A stretch of DNA of 64,000 bases from Ehretia macrophylla (taxonomy: Eukaryota; Streptophyta; Magnoliopsida; Boraginales; Ehretiaceae). Within the stretch, counting starts at the first letter, position 1; each line of letters starts with the position of its first letter. Positions 39,241 to 51,289 of the stretch are shown here, piece by piece. The notes below the pieces were generated by a model that saw only the letters and a program-made list of their open reading frames with translations, searched no databases and had not been told where the DNA came from. The DNA lies in contig CM075768.1 in the NCBI GenBank assembly GCA_037974665.1, forward strand, positions 58,732,316 to 58,796,315, in the 5' to 3' direction. A program made the translations under genes and the position numbers.

Positions 39241-39890
39241 TACAAGAAGGGTTTGTGGTAGAAAGATTTTTATTGAGTAAGTTAGAGGTGCATCACGTAA
39301 AATTCGAAAGAAAATTATTTTTATCAGTTCTTATTGATATATTAATCTCTCTTATGATAAGTGAAACTTATAAGTGTGAGTGTCGTTTACATCAATTTAG
39401 ATAAATTAAAGAATTTTTCAAACAAAAAACGGCCATGTTAGAAAAATCATGAAAACACCCTCGCAAAGTGTTCGAATTTAGGTCTACAAACTAATTACTC
39501 AATAATTACATTGTGATTTCCATTGAATAGCAACCATAGAAAACAATAAAATATATTTGTTTTGTCCTATGCCTTCATTTATGAACGGGAGAAAGAAATT
39601 TTAGTCCCTAAGAGTTGGCTAAAGTCCCGAATCAGTTCCTGAGGTTTGGAAATTACCCTTTATGAAAGGACTAATTTAGGAATTTATCCAAACCTTAGGA
39701 ATTAAAATGACTTTCTCCCGGAACTAAATCCTCTGATCCCGCTTCGCCCAAAAATTTTACCAACATTCCTAAACGCCTAGGTCCCTTTAATGCTAACACC
39801 CTTTGAACCAGAATATCAACCTACCAAAAAAAACTTGGAAGCAACAAAATGATCAAGATGTGATGTGAAAAATATGTAGATTCATGTTTA
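39241..39890 (+). repeat. Direct repeat Y1 of the duplicated region
   Basis: Matches 46215-46575 (gaaaaatcatg, aggtctacaaactaattact, cacgcctaggtccctttaat). It contains a 135-bp foldback MITE (39587-39721) that is absent from the other copy. Confidence 0.75.
39587..39721. mobile_element. Short foldback MITE in Y1
   Basis: Nearly the whole element is two inverted arms (gggagaaag ... ctttctccc, with cctgaggtttgga / tccaaaccttagg inside). The homologous site in Y2 (near 46440) is empty, which confirms insertion. Flanking GAAC on both sides may be the target duplication. Confidence 0.75.
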
Positions 39891-40261
39891 AAATTAATTG
39901 TTAAAATTCAAAAGTAACAAATATAATGATTCACAATGCACGCATTTCGAAGATGAGGGAGAGAATAAATGAAAGGATCCTTTTCCAATAGTTTGGTGAG
40001 CTAGAATGTTTTGACCTTTGGACCTTTTGGTGTACAACCAAGTTAGGCAATCAAAAAAAGTGGAGTGAATTTGCACAAGAAGATGTTGCTTGAGATACAT
40101 GTAGTAGAATTTCAAGGATTAAAAACTCTCACGGCTATCATATACAAGATTTAGATTCTTTTATATCAAATAATATTATGAGATATTATGATCTAACGGC
40201 GGTGAATTGATTAAATGATTCTATCTTAATTGTATATAAATATATGAATAATTTACCACTT
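39891..40261. other. Spacer upstream of the pseudokinase
   Basis: Contains sequence related to the end of the X repeats (gagctagaatgttttgaccttt near 40000). No gene. Confidence 0.45.
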
Positions 40262-40510
40262 TTAAATTTTTCTCATAATATTATTTAATATGAGAATTAT
40301 ATTTTCTTGGTGTAAGTCACTCTCAAGAGCTTTTTCTTCTTTGTTCAGGGAACAATTCTGAAGCTCTTCACATTTTCTTTTCAGGGAGCATTTGTCATCT
40401 CTTGTAATCTCTGGTTTTGGGCCATAGGGCACATTAAAATAAGGGCTTCTATCTTTCAAATAGCATTCGATCATGGCAAATCTCTCTCTATAGCGGCGAT
40501 CTCGGTGACA
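40262..40510 (-). other. Unrecognised minus-strand open segment upstream of the pseudokinase
   Basis: The minus strand is open with a coding-like, hydrophilic composition (CYLKDRSPYFNVPYGPKPEI ... SLKRKCEELQNCSLNKEE). No family recognised, no clear splice partners, and absent from the corresponding place before the decayed copy. Could be a gene fragment brought in with the duplication or a chance frame. Confidence 0.25.
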
Positions 40511-40522
40511 ATTTGTTTCACG

Positions 40523-42173
40523 ATGGATGAACAACAAAAGTTCATATGCCAGCTCTTGGACTTGCGGATTGCAGATTATTCTTACACAGAAGACAATCTG
40601 AAATACTCGCCCTATTTAGTCAATACGCCTGAATTCACAAAAATGGTGCGTGAAACAATGGAGAGGCACAAAAAAAGGTATGTGTTTCTCTCTTTCTCCC
40701 TCTTTACACGCTATAGCATTAATATTTTTTTGATTTAAAGAAAAAAATCCAATAACCATGAGTCGAGTTGAATGTGTAATGATTTTTTTTTTTGGAATTG
40801 TTATAGTGTTGGATCCCCCGTGTTCTTACAAGGCAAGAATTTAGGTAAAGTGAATCACTACAACTCCCGTGTTTTGGAAAATCTCACGGAGAACTTTAGT
40901 GAGCAGAAGTTGATTCAAAATACTCGCTGTGGTAAGCTATTTCGTGCTAAAATTTCTGATAGTTCGGGAGATCGTGAAGTCACCATCAAAACATGGGATT
41001 TATTTTTGCCATTCAAAGCCACTTATGGATGGTATCCGGACAAACTTTATGTAAGATGCTTCTGTTTTATTTTATTCTCTTTTACGTTGTTTGATTTGGT
41101 TCATATTTGTTTATGATGTCACATATCTTAGAACGAACTCGTGTTATTGACCCATGGAGAAGTAAAATCAAATCCAAATTCAAAGCTACATAACATGGTG
41201 GATGTACTGAAATCACATAACAATTTGGCTAAAGTCATTGGATACTCGTGTGATAAATATTTGGCAGTGGTATATGACTTACCATCAGTGCAATCTGTTC
41301 ACCATGCAATCCCTTTTGGTATGTTATCTATTTACATACCGAGATTACATTTGGGTATCCATTTGTTATGTTAATGTTTTATTGCACATATCTTAGATGA
41401 CTTTGACTGGAACAATCGAATGACGCTTGCACTGGAAATTGGATATCTTGTCAAGTTAATGCATGATAACAAAGTCGCACTTGGTAGTATCGACCCCAAA
41501 AACATAATGATTGATAAGGTTGAAGTTTCGACAATGTTTGATGTCCAATTTATTTTTAATATTTGTGATATGCTTTTTAATGCTCTTTTATATATGAAAT
41601 GTAGGAGGGCAACTTTAAATTGTTTGAGATCGGTCTTCATGTTTGTGTTGATGGCACGCCTACTGAATTCATTGCAGATTATTTTTTGGAGAGTTATGCA
41701 TATTTTGATCCAGCTCGTCTTAGAGCAGGTATATTTTTTGAACATGGCAGTATGAATTTTTTTTTTTCCTATTTCATGACGTAATATTTGGGTTTTTGTT
41801 GTGATAATAAAGTAAATTTTTTTTATGCAAAATAGATGTTTTTACTATAAAAGCAGACACTTTTGCATATGGCATTCTACTCTTGGAGCTGATGACCAAG
41901 CAAGTTTATGACAGACGTAACCCTGATGTTCGGAGAAATTGGACTTTTGATGTGTTATCTCCAATAAAAGACGCACTTGTGCATGTGTCTTTTGATGTTG
42001 ATAAAGTAATTGGATCAAAAATTACAAATCTAGCGGTCTCTTGTTTGCACGAGAAGTCCGCTGAAAGACCAGAGATGAGTGAAATTGTTGATCTTCTTGA
42101 AAAATACTATGGGCATCTGCTAGATCTTGCAATAAAGAAACAGAAAACAGATGACAATCAGAAAAAAGAGTAA
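40523..42173 (+). CDS. Receptor-kinase-like pseudokinase (intact copy)
   Basis: Six exons: 40523-40677, 40807-41050, 41132-41318, 41397-41518, 41605-41728, 41836-42173. They total 1170 nt, giving 389 aa, all GT-AG with a closed frame. The N-terminal about 70 residues are not recognised. Then comes a kinase fold of RLK/Pelle style: LENLTENFSEQKLIQNTRCG (degenerate glycine loop), VTIK (VAIK lysine kept), GYSCDKYLAVVYDL (hinge region), KVALGSIDPKNIMID where the HRD catalytic loop should be (Asp replaced, loop Lys replaced), FEIG in place of DFG, DTFAYGILLLELMTK (subdomain IX), AERPEMSEIVDLLEK (subdomain XI). Loss of HRD Asp and DFG Asp predicts no catalysis. The open frame and intact splicing suggest it is kept. 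No signal peptide or membrane span. A decayed sister lies upstream. Confidence 0.85.
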
Positions 42174-42674
42174 TTTATCCTCTTCTTGACGGGTGCATAG
42201 CTTAGCAATTAGGTGTTTTTGTTATCTGTCCTAAGTTGTATGGGTATTACAAACTGATGCACAACGTGACCTTTGCTTTTGCGTGGACAAAGTAGTACTG
42301 TATGGATGAGTTCTCTGTTATGTTATGTTGCTTTTCTGTGTTATTTGCTATGTTGATCTTTCATACATGTGCTTCATTGAATTCTCCAAAAATGTTGCTT
42401 AGTAGTTTGCTCCTATGTATGGTGTTTTTAGTCACTTTAAAAATGCATAAATTGCTTGCCGCTTCTCTGTATTTTGTTCGCAATACTCATTTACTCTCTG
42501 TCTTTTTAAAATAGGCTCATTACTCCTATGATTTTCAGAGTGTAGCTGAACGCCTCCCTCCGTTAAAAAACCAGTCTAATTTAATAGCAATTGCAATACT
42601 CGCGCTTAAAATGCGATTTTTTATACTTTTGGTTTAAATAAATTTGTTGCTGGATAAAAATACCCTTTTAGTAA
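42174..42674 (+). other. 3' region of the pseudokinase gene
   Basis: Shares its first 80 bp with the flank of the decayed copy. At 42445-42535 there is a half copy (gcttgccgcttctctgtatt ... taaaataggctcattactcc) of the foldback element that follows. Confidence 0.5.
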
Positions 42675-42965
42675 ATTACTTGTCGTCGCCCTGTGTTTTG
42701 CTCTAAATACTCATTCATCCAATGTAATTTTAAAATAGGCTCATTACCTCCCTATATTTTTTCGATTTTAACTTTATATAAGGGTATAACGATCAATTAA
42801 CTAATTTGGTAACGTTTGTTAATGGAATAAGAGATTTTGGGTGCGTTAGCTTAATCGAAAAAATACAGGAAGGTAATGAGCCTATTTTAAAATTACAGGG
42901 GATGAATTAATTTTTCAAGCAAAACACAAGGGGGGGGGGGGGGGGCAACAAGCAATTTATTCCTT
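42675..42965. mobile_element. Foldback MITE (about 290 bp)
   Basis: Arms pair over about 100 bp each: gtaattttaaaataggctca at 42724 with its complement ending at 42896, and outward acttgtcgtcgccctgtg with the right end. The right arm carries an expanded G-run of 17 at about 42930-42946. No target duplication determined. Confidence 0.7.
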
Positions 42966-42985
42966 CAAAAATCATAGAGGAATTT

Positions 42986-44050
42986 TTATTAGTTAGTACT
43001 CTAGCATCTCTCTAGTAGAGTTGATGTGACATGTCTCTAATAGGGATAGATTGAATATAGAAAAGTGATTGATTATAAGTTTTCGATTAGTAGAAAAAGA
43101 ATGCGCTAGTATATGTATAGTAGCTTGAATAAGTTAAGGCTCCGTTTGTTTGCCGTAAAATAACTTACTTGTGTAAAATATTTTCCGTGGAAAGTGTTTT
43201 CCTGGAAAATAAAATATTTTACATGGCTCTGTTTGTTTGCCGTAAAATAACTTATTGATGTAAAATATTTTACTGGAAAATAGAATACTGAAAAATATTT
43301 TCTGGTGTTTGGATGTACCGTAAGTTCGGTAAAATATTTTCTTATCCCAAAGGACATGAAAACATTTTACATAATTTTGTACTAGCCGCAATTGTTGACC
43401 GGAAAATATTTTACGGTTGATCAATTTTTCGGTGTTACCAAACACCGTAAAATTAAGAAAAAGTAGCTGCAATTTTTGACTGAAAAATATTTTACGGTTG
43501 ACCAATTTTCCAGTATTACCAAACACCGTAAAATCCAGAAAATGTTTTCCGGTAAAATATTTTACAGCAAACAAACGGAGCCTAAGTTGCAAGTGACTAT
43601 CAAATTGATAAATTACTTACCATGTTATTTGACATTGATGCTAAGATTGCAAGAATTATGATAGATATTAAAGGCACAACTTTGACCATTGTATAATTGA
43701 TGTCCATATCATGTTTAAATTATCGTGTCTTCTGTGAGGTTTAACAGTTGTTGGGAAACTATTGCATATGAAAGCCAATCTGATCCGGCTGTGTATGCAG
43801 TTCTCTATTGATGTAAATTTAAGTATATGTAGTGTCTTTTTTAGAACTAACTCTAGTAGTTAAAGTTCTAACCAACTATCTTGTGCTTTTAATTTTATTC
43901 AGGTAATATGTATAATACCTTCTTGTAATTTATCGAATTTGTTGAACTGACTTGTTTTTTTAAAAAGTAGTAAATTACTGCCTTGTGTTTTGGAGCATTA
44001 AGAGATAGACCTTGGTGAGCTAGAAGTCGAAGGAATATTTTGACCTTTGA
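42986..44050 (+). repeat. Direct repeat X2 of the duplicated region
   Basis: Counterpart of 35166-35832, interrupted by the hAT-like MITE at 43138-43582. Ends in gagctagaagtcgaaggaat ... ttttgacctttga, as in X1. Confidence 0.75.
43138..43582 (-). mobile_element. hAT-like MITE, copy 3 (445 bp)
   Basis: Same family as 15673-16117, opposite orientation, both ends complete (ggctccg ... cggagcc). Flanks TAAGTTAA and TAAGTTGC agree at six of eight positions, which fits a slightly decayed 8-bp hAT target duplication. The insertion is absent from X1. The open frames of 83 and 152 codons inside it are repeat artefacts. Confidence 0.88.
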
Positions 44051-44100
44051 ACAACTTTCCTATCCATAGAACCACTCAAGATTGAGCATTCCTTGATGGA

Positions 44101-44726
44101 GTAAAATGCATCATATCCCCCTGTATTTTTACAAAATTGTATCATAAATCTTGTGTTTTAAAAAGTCGCGTTATAAACCCTGTGTTATGAAAAACGTTAC
44201 ATACACGCTCCAAACTCAAATTCTGTTTAACTCCGTTAGTTAGCCTTGTAAAAAGATAAAATTGTCCTCGTTTAAAGATAAATCCGTCAAATGGGGTATT
44301 TTGCAACTTTTTTGATATCAGAAGGGGATATTTATCACTTTTTTTAATATTAGAAGGAGATATTTACAACATTTTTCATTTTGCAATATCAGAACCATGT
44401 GTTAGTCTACCTTCTAAGGAGATCTACAACGTTAAACTAATAAATATTATTTAATTAAAAGAATAAAAAAATAAAACACAAGGGGCAATTAGCAACTGAT
44501 ATTAAAAAGAATATTTTCGTTCTTTTGCATGTGTTTTAAAACTTGATAAATGTCACACTTGCATTTCAAGTGTGTGTATTACACTCACGTTAAAATTGAC
44601 AGAAAAATAGACGGCGGGGGGTTATATGCAACGTTTTCCATAATATAGGGTTTATAATGCGACTTTTTAAAACACAGGGTTTATGATGCAACTTTGTGAA
44701 AATACAGGGGGTATAGTGCATTTTAC
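44101..44726. mobile_element. MULE-like foldback element (626 bp)
   Basis: The left end gtaaaatgcatcatatcccc and the right end (reverse complement gtaaaatgcactatacccc) start inverted arms of about 110 bp that share ctgtgttttaaaaagtcgc. No transposase. No clear target duplication. Confidence 0.8.
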
Positions 44727-45660
44727 TTTATATATCTATTGTGTACGAAGTATATATATATAAAGTATAACTTATTTAAATTAATAGTATTGGAACCACT
44801 AAATTTTATTAATTTAGCTAAATATTAATTTATTGATAAATTAATAATTATTATTTTATCGAGATATTTTAATTTTTTTGGTCTAATAGTACTTATTTTT
44901 CATATGGTATCTTTTTTGAAAAGTTACTTAAATTTTTTGAAAGCAACCTAAGAACTTTTAAGCATATTGCACACAAATAAAGATGAGATTCAATTAGATT
45001 TGAAGTTCAACAAAAGATAAGCTACTCGAATTCATATTTTGAGAAAACCTCATAATTAATATATCATGTATTTTTTAACTAATTATTAATTTATAAAATA
45101 TTCGGGTCAATAAAATATAAAAAAAAAATATTTAAAATGTATTATCTTATAATTTTATTGAAATTATTATTTTTTTACACTGGTCCCAAGTCAGGACTTG
45201 ACATTTTTATTATTTAAAAGAAATTATTAATTTATCTAGTATTAATTTAAAGACGTTCTACTCTATATATATATATATCCGACAGTGAAATCAGTTAAGT
45301 TGTTTGAGCAAGAGCTAAAATAATAAGAAGTTTAAGAAGATAGATATTTTAAGAAAAGATAAGTTATATATTCGCATAGGTTGAAGTCGTATTTATATTG
45401 TTTATGAAAAAGATAGTCCTGAGTTATGCAGGAAGTCCCATAATATCCCGAGCTTATTCTTGAAAGGTACTTCTTCAACAGAGGACACTTAAAGATCATC
45501 TCTTAATTGTCCAAATACATACAAGTCAGAAAAAATACCACAAACTCTTCAATAAATATATAATACGTCTGAGCCTTACAGAGGTCGGGAAAAGTTACTC
45601 CATATCATGCATGAATAAAGGTTATGTAGTGTGCTATTTAGCAATAAAAAAAAGATTATG
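44727..45660. other. Intergenic, no gene recognised
   Basis: Very AT-rich. Occupies the place where a third pseudokinase copy would be expected if the X-K-Y unit were fully duplicated; I see no exon remnants. Confidence 0.5.
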
Positions 45661-45662
45661 TA

Positions 45663-46093
45663 GGCTCCGTATGTTTGCCGTAAAATATTTTTTTGGATTT
45701 TACAGTATTTAATAATATCAAAAAATTGGTTAATCGTAAAATATTTTTCGGTCAATAATTACGATTTTTTTTTTTTAATTTTACAATATTTGGTAACACC
45801 GAAAAATTAGTCAATCGTAAAATATTTTCCGGTCAACAATTGCGATTAGTACAAAATTATGTAAAATGTTTTCATTTTTTTTGGGAGAAGAAAATATTTT
45901 ACGGAACTCACAGTACATCTAAACACTATAAAATATTTTTCAGTATTCTATTTTTCAAGAAAATATTTTCTCCCAACAAGTTATTTTACGACAAACAAAT
46001 AGAACTCTGTAAAATATTTTATTTTTAAAAAAAATATTTTTCACGAAAAATATTTTATACAAACAAATTATTTTACGGTAAACAAACGAAGCC
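45663..46093 (+). mobile_element. hAT-like MITE, copy 4, degenerate
   Basis: Same layout as the other copies (ggctccgtatgtttgccgta ... ttacggtaaacaaacgaagcc) but with many substitutions, so it is the oldest copy here. Confidence 0.8.
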
Positions 46094-46214
46094 GTAGTGT
46101 GAACTCGAAAAGTCTTGTCTATAGGGTGTTTCACATCGTGAAGAAAAAATATTTTGTGGGGCAAAAAATAAAAGAAAGAATCATTTAAGATAAGAGAGAG
46201 AGAAAGAGAGAGTA

Positions 46215-46575
46215 AAAGAAGGCTTTGTGCTGGAAAGAATTTTATCGAGTAGTTCAGAGTTGCATTGCGTAAAACCCGAAGAACGCCATGTCAGAAAAAT
46301 CATGGGAATTAAAACACCCTCACAAATTGTTCGAATTTTAGGTCTACAAACTAATTACTCAATAAATACATTATGAATTTCCATTAAATAGCAACCATAG
46401 AAACAGCAGAGATTTTTGTTTTGTCCTGTGCCTTCATTTATTTGCTAAATCCTCTTACCCCAACCAACCTACGTACACGCCTAGGTCCCTTTAATGTTGA
46501 CACCCTTTTAACCAAAATATCAAATTACCAAAAAAAAAAAATTGAAAACGAAACGATCAGGCTGTAATATGAAAT
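46215..46575 (+). repeat. Direct repeat Y2 of the duplicated region
   Basis: Counterpart of 39241-39890 without the 135-bp MITE. Confidence 0.75.
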
Positions 46576-46576
46576 A

Positions 46577-46748
46577 CGGGTAAATTCATGTTTCTAAGTG
46601 TGCATGTTGATTTTGATCTTCTTATGATCTGTTTACAAGTTATAAAGCGTAAATTCATGTTTTTTATGGAGTGCACAGGCTCGCCTACATATCCATGTTG
46701 ATTTTGATCTTCTTGTGATCTGTTTACTAGTAGCTTTATAACTTGTAT
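46577..46748 (+). repeat. Two-copy tandem repeat, about 80-90 bp
   Basis: taaattcatgttt followed by catgttgattttgatcttct and tgatctgtttac occurs twice, at about 46578 and 46649. Confidence 0.7.
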
Positions 46749-47662
46749 TATTTCGTAATCATATAAAAGAGATTTTAAATTATAATTTTTATATGACAAA
46801 GAATTCTTTTTAAGAAGTTATGTATATTCATATAAGATGTATCAAATTTTGAGACACATAATTTAATTCGGATAAGTCATGTTTCAAGTTCGCCGGACAC
46901 AAGGATTTTAACCGAGATTGATATTAAATAAATTAATTTTCTCACTAATTCTAACCCAAAATATGCGCATTTAAGGCAATAATTTATTAATTGTTTGATC
47001 TATTGGTACCAAAGAATCATAATATTGTTTAACAAGTGAACTATTTAATCCTTTATCATCATTGCCGGACCGTTAAAGAATCGTGATACTAATTTCTCCC
47101 ATAATATTACGCAATTGAAAAAAAAAAACTATTTTTACCACCACCCACGTATGTGAAACTTGTTTAATGCAAAGTAGATGCAATATTTTGGTAAGGTGAG
47201 AGCATGGTGTCATCAAGATAGTGACGAGTGAGTATAGGCGACTGCCTCAACTGTGATGTCCCTGACTATGTCAAAAGTCCGATTGTGACCTCTCTACCGA
47301 CGCCTGCATTTTCACTCCGTAGGGTCGCCTTCTTCTCCAATTCCATAACCTTTTGCCCCTCTCGGCTGTTGGTTTTTATCTTCACACCAATGGATCACAT
47401 ATCAATGTTATCCCTTTACATGCAGCACGCATATTTATGAGTAAGAATCTTTTCGTAATATCACAACTTAATCTAATATTTATTATTTTACTCAACGTCA
47501 TACATTATGAGTATCCTTATAAGAAACGTTATGAACAGATATATTACCGCATATTTATTTTTATTTTTTTGATGTAATAGAGACTAAAACCAGCTAAACC
47601 GAAATAAGCTTGGGTGAGAAAACACTTTTTCTGTCTTTTTCTACCAGCACTTTGAGGTGCTG
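46749..47662. other. Intergenic, no gene recognised
   Basis: The 70-codon frame at 47228 lacks any family likeness. Nothing else to report. Confidence 0.5.
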
Positions 47663-47911
47663 CTAAAGATCATTAATCTTGTGAGAGCCAAAAGATTGTT
47701 GAAACTCATAGTTGACCAACCAATCACCACATGCATTCGTCTCACGATAAACATGCACAATTTTGTACATATTTATCATTTTTGATGTTGCATAATAGCA
47801 AAGTAGCGAATGAGTAGCAGTTTTATCCTTGGAAGCTGCCCAATGTATTAAATACGGAATTGTCTTCAAAACGTTCTTTGAACTTTCTACAAATAAGTGT
47901 GTGGACCCCAT
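47663..47911 (-). pseudogene. RNase H-like fragment of a LINE-type retroelement
   Basis: The minus-strand frame ends ... KIVHVYRETNACGDWLVNYE. This resembles the VYREANxxADWLA motif at the end of the plant RNase H domain found in non-LTR retroelements and related gene fragments. Only the C-terminal part is present and the ADWLA-type Ala is replaced. No reverse transcriptase nearby. Confidence 0.45.
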
Positions 47912-50356
47912 TATGTGTGGAGTTCACGTTTCAGAGATATACGACACGTTTTGAAGGCATTCCTATTAAATACTGGTATTAATTATGGAATACATATTAC
48001 CAATAACGATTTTTGCAGCTTTTTCTTAAGGGAGTTTTATGACCCTCTCTTTAATATTGTGTGATCAATTGAAAATCACCATATAGACTTCAAGATAAAA
48101 GAACACAAATGCATTGCTATAAGAAGTACAAGGAAAATGTTTTTCTTTTTCAATGTGTGAATTTTAGCAAAAATTAAAAGAGCAAAATTTGAAGAATGTT
48201 TTAGTGAAGTATTTAAAAGACGGAAAATAATGAAGAGGAATCAATCATTTTCGTTTTTCTTTTTTGGACATGGGGTGATCGCAACTCCCAAGTCACTTCT
48301 AACTCAATGGCTTCACTTTTTTTTATTTAAAAATGTGTCTAATCTTTTCGTTTCCAAAATTAAAGTCTTCATGTCACGTGATACTTAGTATTGTACTTTT
48401 TTTTTTCTTTCTAAAATCATTGTACTTGGTTTTTTTTTTTTTTTTTTAATTCCTTAAAGCATTGCCTTTCAAAAGCAATGAACAATCATTTAAACCGACA
48501 AAAAAAAAACAATCATTTAAGAATGTTCTCTATATGATTTACAAAATTCAAAAATCGATAGTGATAGGTGAGTTACGACAATATTGTTCGACGCCTAGAT
48601 TTATAGTTTTTCGTCTTCTTGCTGCTTTTTTACTCATACAGAAGATTATACAACTTTTTTCAAGGCTTGTTGGAGGGCCCTTCAAGATTTCATGTGGCTG
48701 CAATACTGATCTATCTTCACATGCTATTGTTTTCTTTAGTGTCTTGAATCTTTCTGCACCAAGAAATGGAATTTAGTGACATAATTCGGGCCAATTTCTT
48801 TTTTCTTTTATTTTATGACGGAAAACGTTCGTGAAAAGTTTTTTAAACTTATATAACCCTTTAGAAGAAACATGATTTGGAATAGTTAAAACACAAAATT
48901 TATCAGAATTAACTTAAAAAATAATAATCTTTTAACTAAACAGAATCAAGATGTGAATAAATTTGCAGCCAATGATCCAAACACTTCAGTATTAAGCCAA
49001 ATCCTTGCGGTTTTTGTATGTACCAACTTTACTTGGTGTGTGGCGAAATGCAATGTTTCTTTGTTTTTCTACTCCTATTGGCTGATGACTCGTGTGCCAC
49101 TATTAGTAATAGTGCTTTGTTTCGTCATCCAACAATTAATGTTAGGAAGATTCAAGTCCTCATTCACTGCATTCTCTTCTTATTTCACAAATTCGATAAA
49201 TATATATTTGTTATTTCATTTTTAAGGTTGGCTCGTGTTAATTTGGAAGTAAGCACCTAAAGTGAATATGACACTCCAGCAAAATCTGGTGCCTATGAGT
49301 TAACAAAGGAGAGTTTAGTCAAGAATAAGTGTGTTATTGAATTCGTAGAATTAAACTTATTTGATGAAATAATGTTCGATTTGATTTGACATTTTAAATT
49401 AAATATTTTTCTTTGACTTTTCAAATTGAATTAACACTTTTTTTGCTGTGATTTCATGGCTAGAATACTTATAAATAATTAAAATTTTGACCAGTTACTC
49501 TACAATAAATATTAACTAAAAGTGGTCGAAAATGAGTACCTACAAAATCAGATAGATTTATAAGGGAAGATGAATTTTGATAGCTAGATCTACATCTAAT
49601 ATATTTTTTTGAATCACGTTGGAATTCAACTGGTAATATTTGACTGTCAATTAGTAAATTTCAAGTACAACGATGTGAGCTCATACATACAATGAGTCAT
49701 TCAATGACAAAATTTTAAAATAATAAAAAATATTAAATTTATAACTTCACATGAGTAATTTCAATCCCCACTACTATCAAATTGGTAAACTCTACCATGT
49801 TCTAACTTGGTTACTTAGGTCTTCATATACCAACCACTTGGTACCGTGCACCGCCTACATCTCAGGACATAAACCAACAACATCAATTATAAAACTCCAA
49901 AAACAAATCCACCGTTGACTGCTACCCTCCACGCAACCAACAGACATCACTTCCAAGAAAGGTACTCTCATTGCACCTTCATTAACCTAGAGCTAATGTC
50001 AACATAGCCATCCTATCTGTTGGGTAGGTGACACTAAAAACTAGCTGTAAAAAACCAAGTCAAAACAAAACAACCCCATAAACTGGCTTAACAGAAAATA
50101 ACTGTTTTCTTACTTCTACGTCGTGCAAATAAAAGAAAAATGTTTAAAACGATCAATCATTTTGATACACATGTCACTTTTAACAGGATTACATATTTTA
50201 CGAATTTAATCATTACCCGGTTATTTTGATATATATGTTACTTTTGACGAGATCACATAATTTACAAATTTATATATCTTTTGATTGTTTGTAAACGTTA
50301 CTCGATAAATAAATCCTAAAAAGAATTACAAAGTTGTAAATTCGGATCCTACTTTA
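47912..50356. other. Intergenic, no gene recognised
   Basis: About 2.4 kb without a supported gene. Open frames at 48462, 48953 and 49018 are 80-104 codons, have no domain and lack splice-consistent extensions. Confidence 0.5.
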
Positions 50357-50635
50357 TTGGGTTCTATTTTTCCACTTTTGTCTTTTTTTGTTAGTATTCT
50401 TTTTATAAACAAATCACATATTTGCTCCATGAACAAGTATAATTTTTTAGTTTTATACCCTTCAAAATTATTAGGTATAGATTACTTATGGTATCAAGAT
50501 TCTATCAAACAAGAAAAGATGGACAAAGGAAAAAGTCTATTTATAAAAGAGAGAGAATATCTGAATTGGTGTATTGAAATTCCGTGGACAAGTTTATTTA
50601 TGAGTACAAAATTTAATAACGAAATAAGAGAATAG
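50357..50635 (+). other. Unrecognised open frame of 92 codons
   Basis: Starts MGSIFPLLSFFVSILFIN and continues with a lysine- and aromatic-rich stretch (KEREYLNWCIEIPWTSLF) that looks more protein-like than nearby frames. The codon bias is AT-rich, reminiscent of organelle genes, but I cannot match it to one. Could be an organelle-derived insertion or chance. Confidence 0.2.
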
Positions 50636-51240
50636 TTTAATATAGTAACAAGGAAATAATTAATATCATGATCAAAAAACTAATTTTATACCAAGAGTAG
50701 GAAACTACTCTAAATTAATTCCTCAAATCAAACCTAAATAAATTAGTGTTACAATATAAAGAATTATATCAACTCCATAAATATAAACTATATTCACGTA
50801 AAAAAATTGTGGACAGTACGAAAAAAAAATTATGATAAAAATGTACTTAAAACTGTGGTGTAATGATACCAATCTGACATAATTGTAAAAAACTTATAAA
50901 TCTCTAATTTTCTAAGAGAAAAACCAATGAATTGAAACTTATAAGGGACTCTACCATCAAAAGAAGAAAATTTTGAGGGGGTAAAGTGAAATTAACTCTT
51001 CTTTAGAAAGCAATAAAACTATAATAATAATAGAAAAGGAAAAAAAAAAAAAGAAAACAAAAAGAGTGCACGGACCAGTAAAAAAAAGCAAAGAGCGAAA
51101 AAGCAAAAGCCGAGCTGGAAGCTTCAGAAAAATGTCGGTCTCCAAATGTAGAGAGAGAAACAAAGCTTTACGTACATAATCCGTATCTACATATACATAC
51201 ATATATACGTATATATAATATATCGTTTGTGTATCTATCT
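50636..51240. other. Upstream region of the SFH gene
   Basis: AT-rich. TATA-like repeats (atacgtatatataatatatc, about 51206-51225) precede the presumed transcribed leader. The exact start is unknown. Confidence 0.4.
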
Positions 51241-51289
51241 ATTTATCTATATCTATATATAATCTTATTATAATCTTTAGAATTTAAGA

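Noticed and set aside
42930-42946. Run of 17 G as a regulatory G-quadruplex
   Set aside because: It replaces the C/G-run of a MITE arm and is more likely simple-repeat expansion or sequencing noise; no gene-related position.
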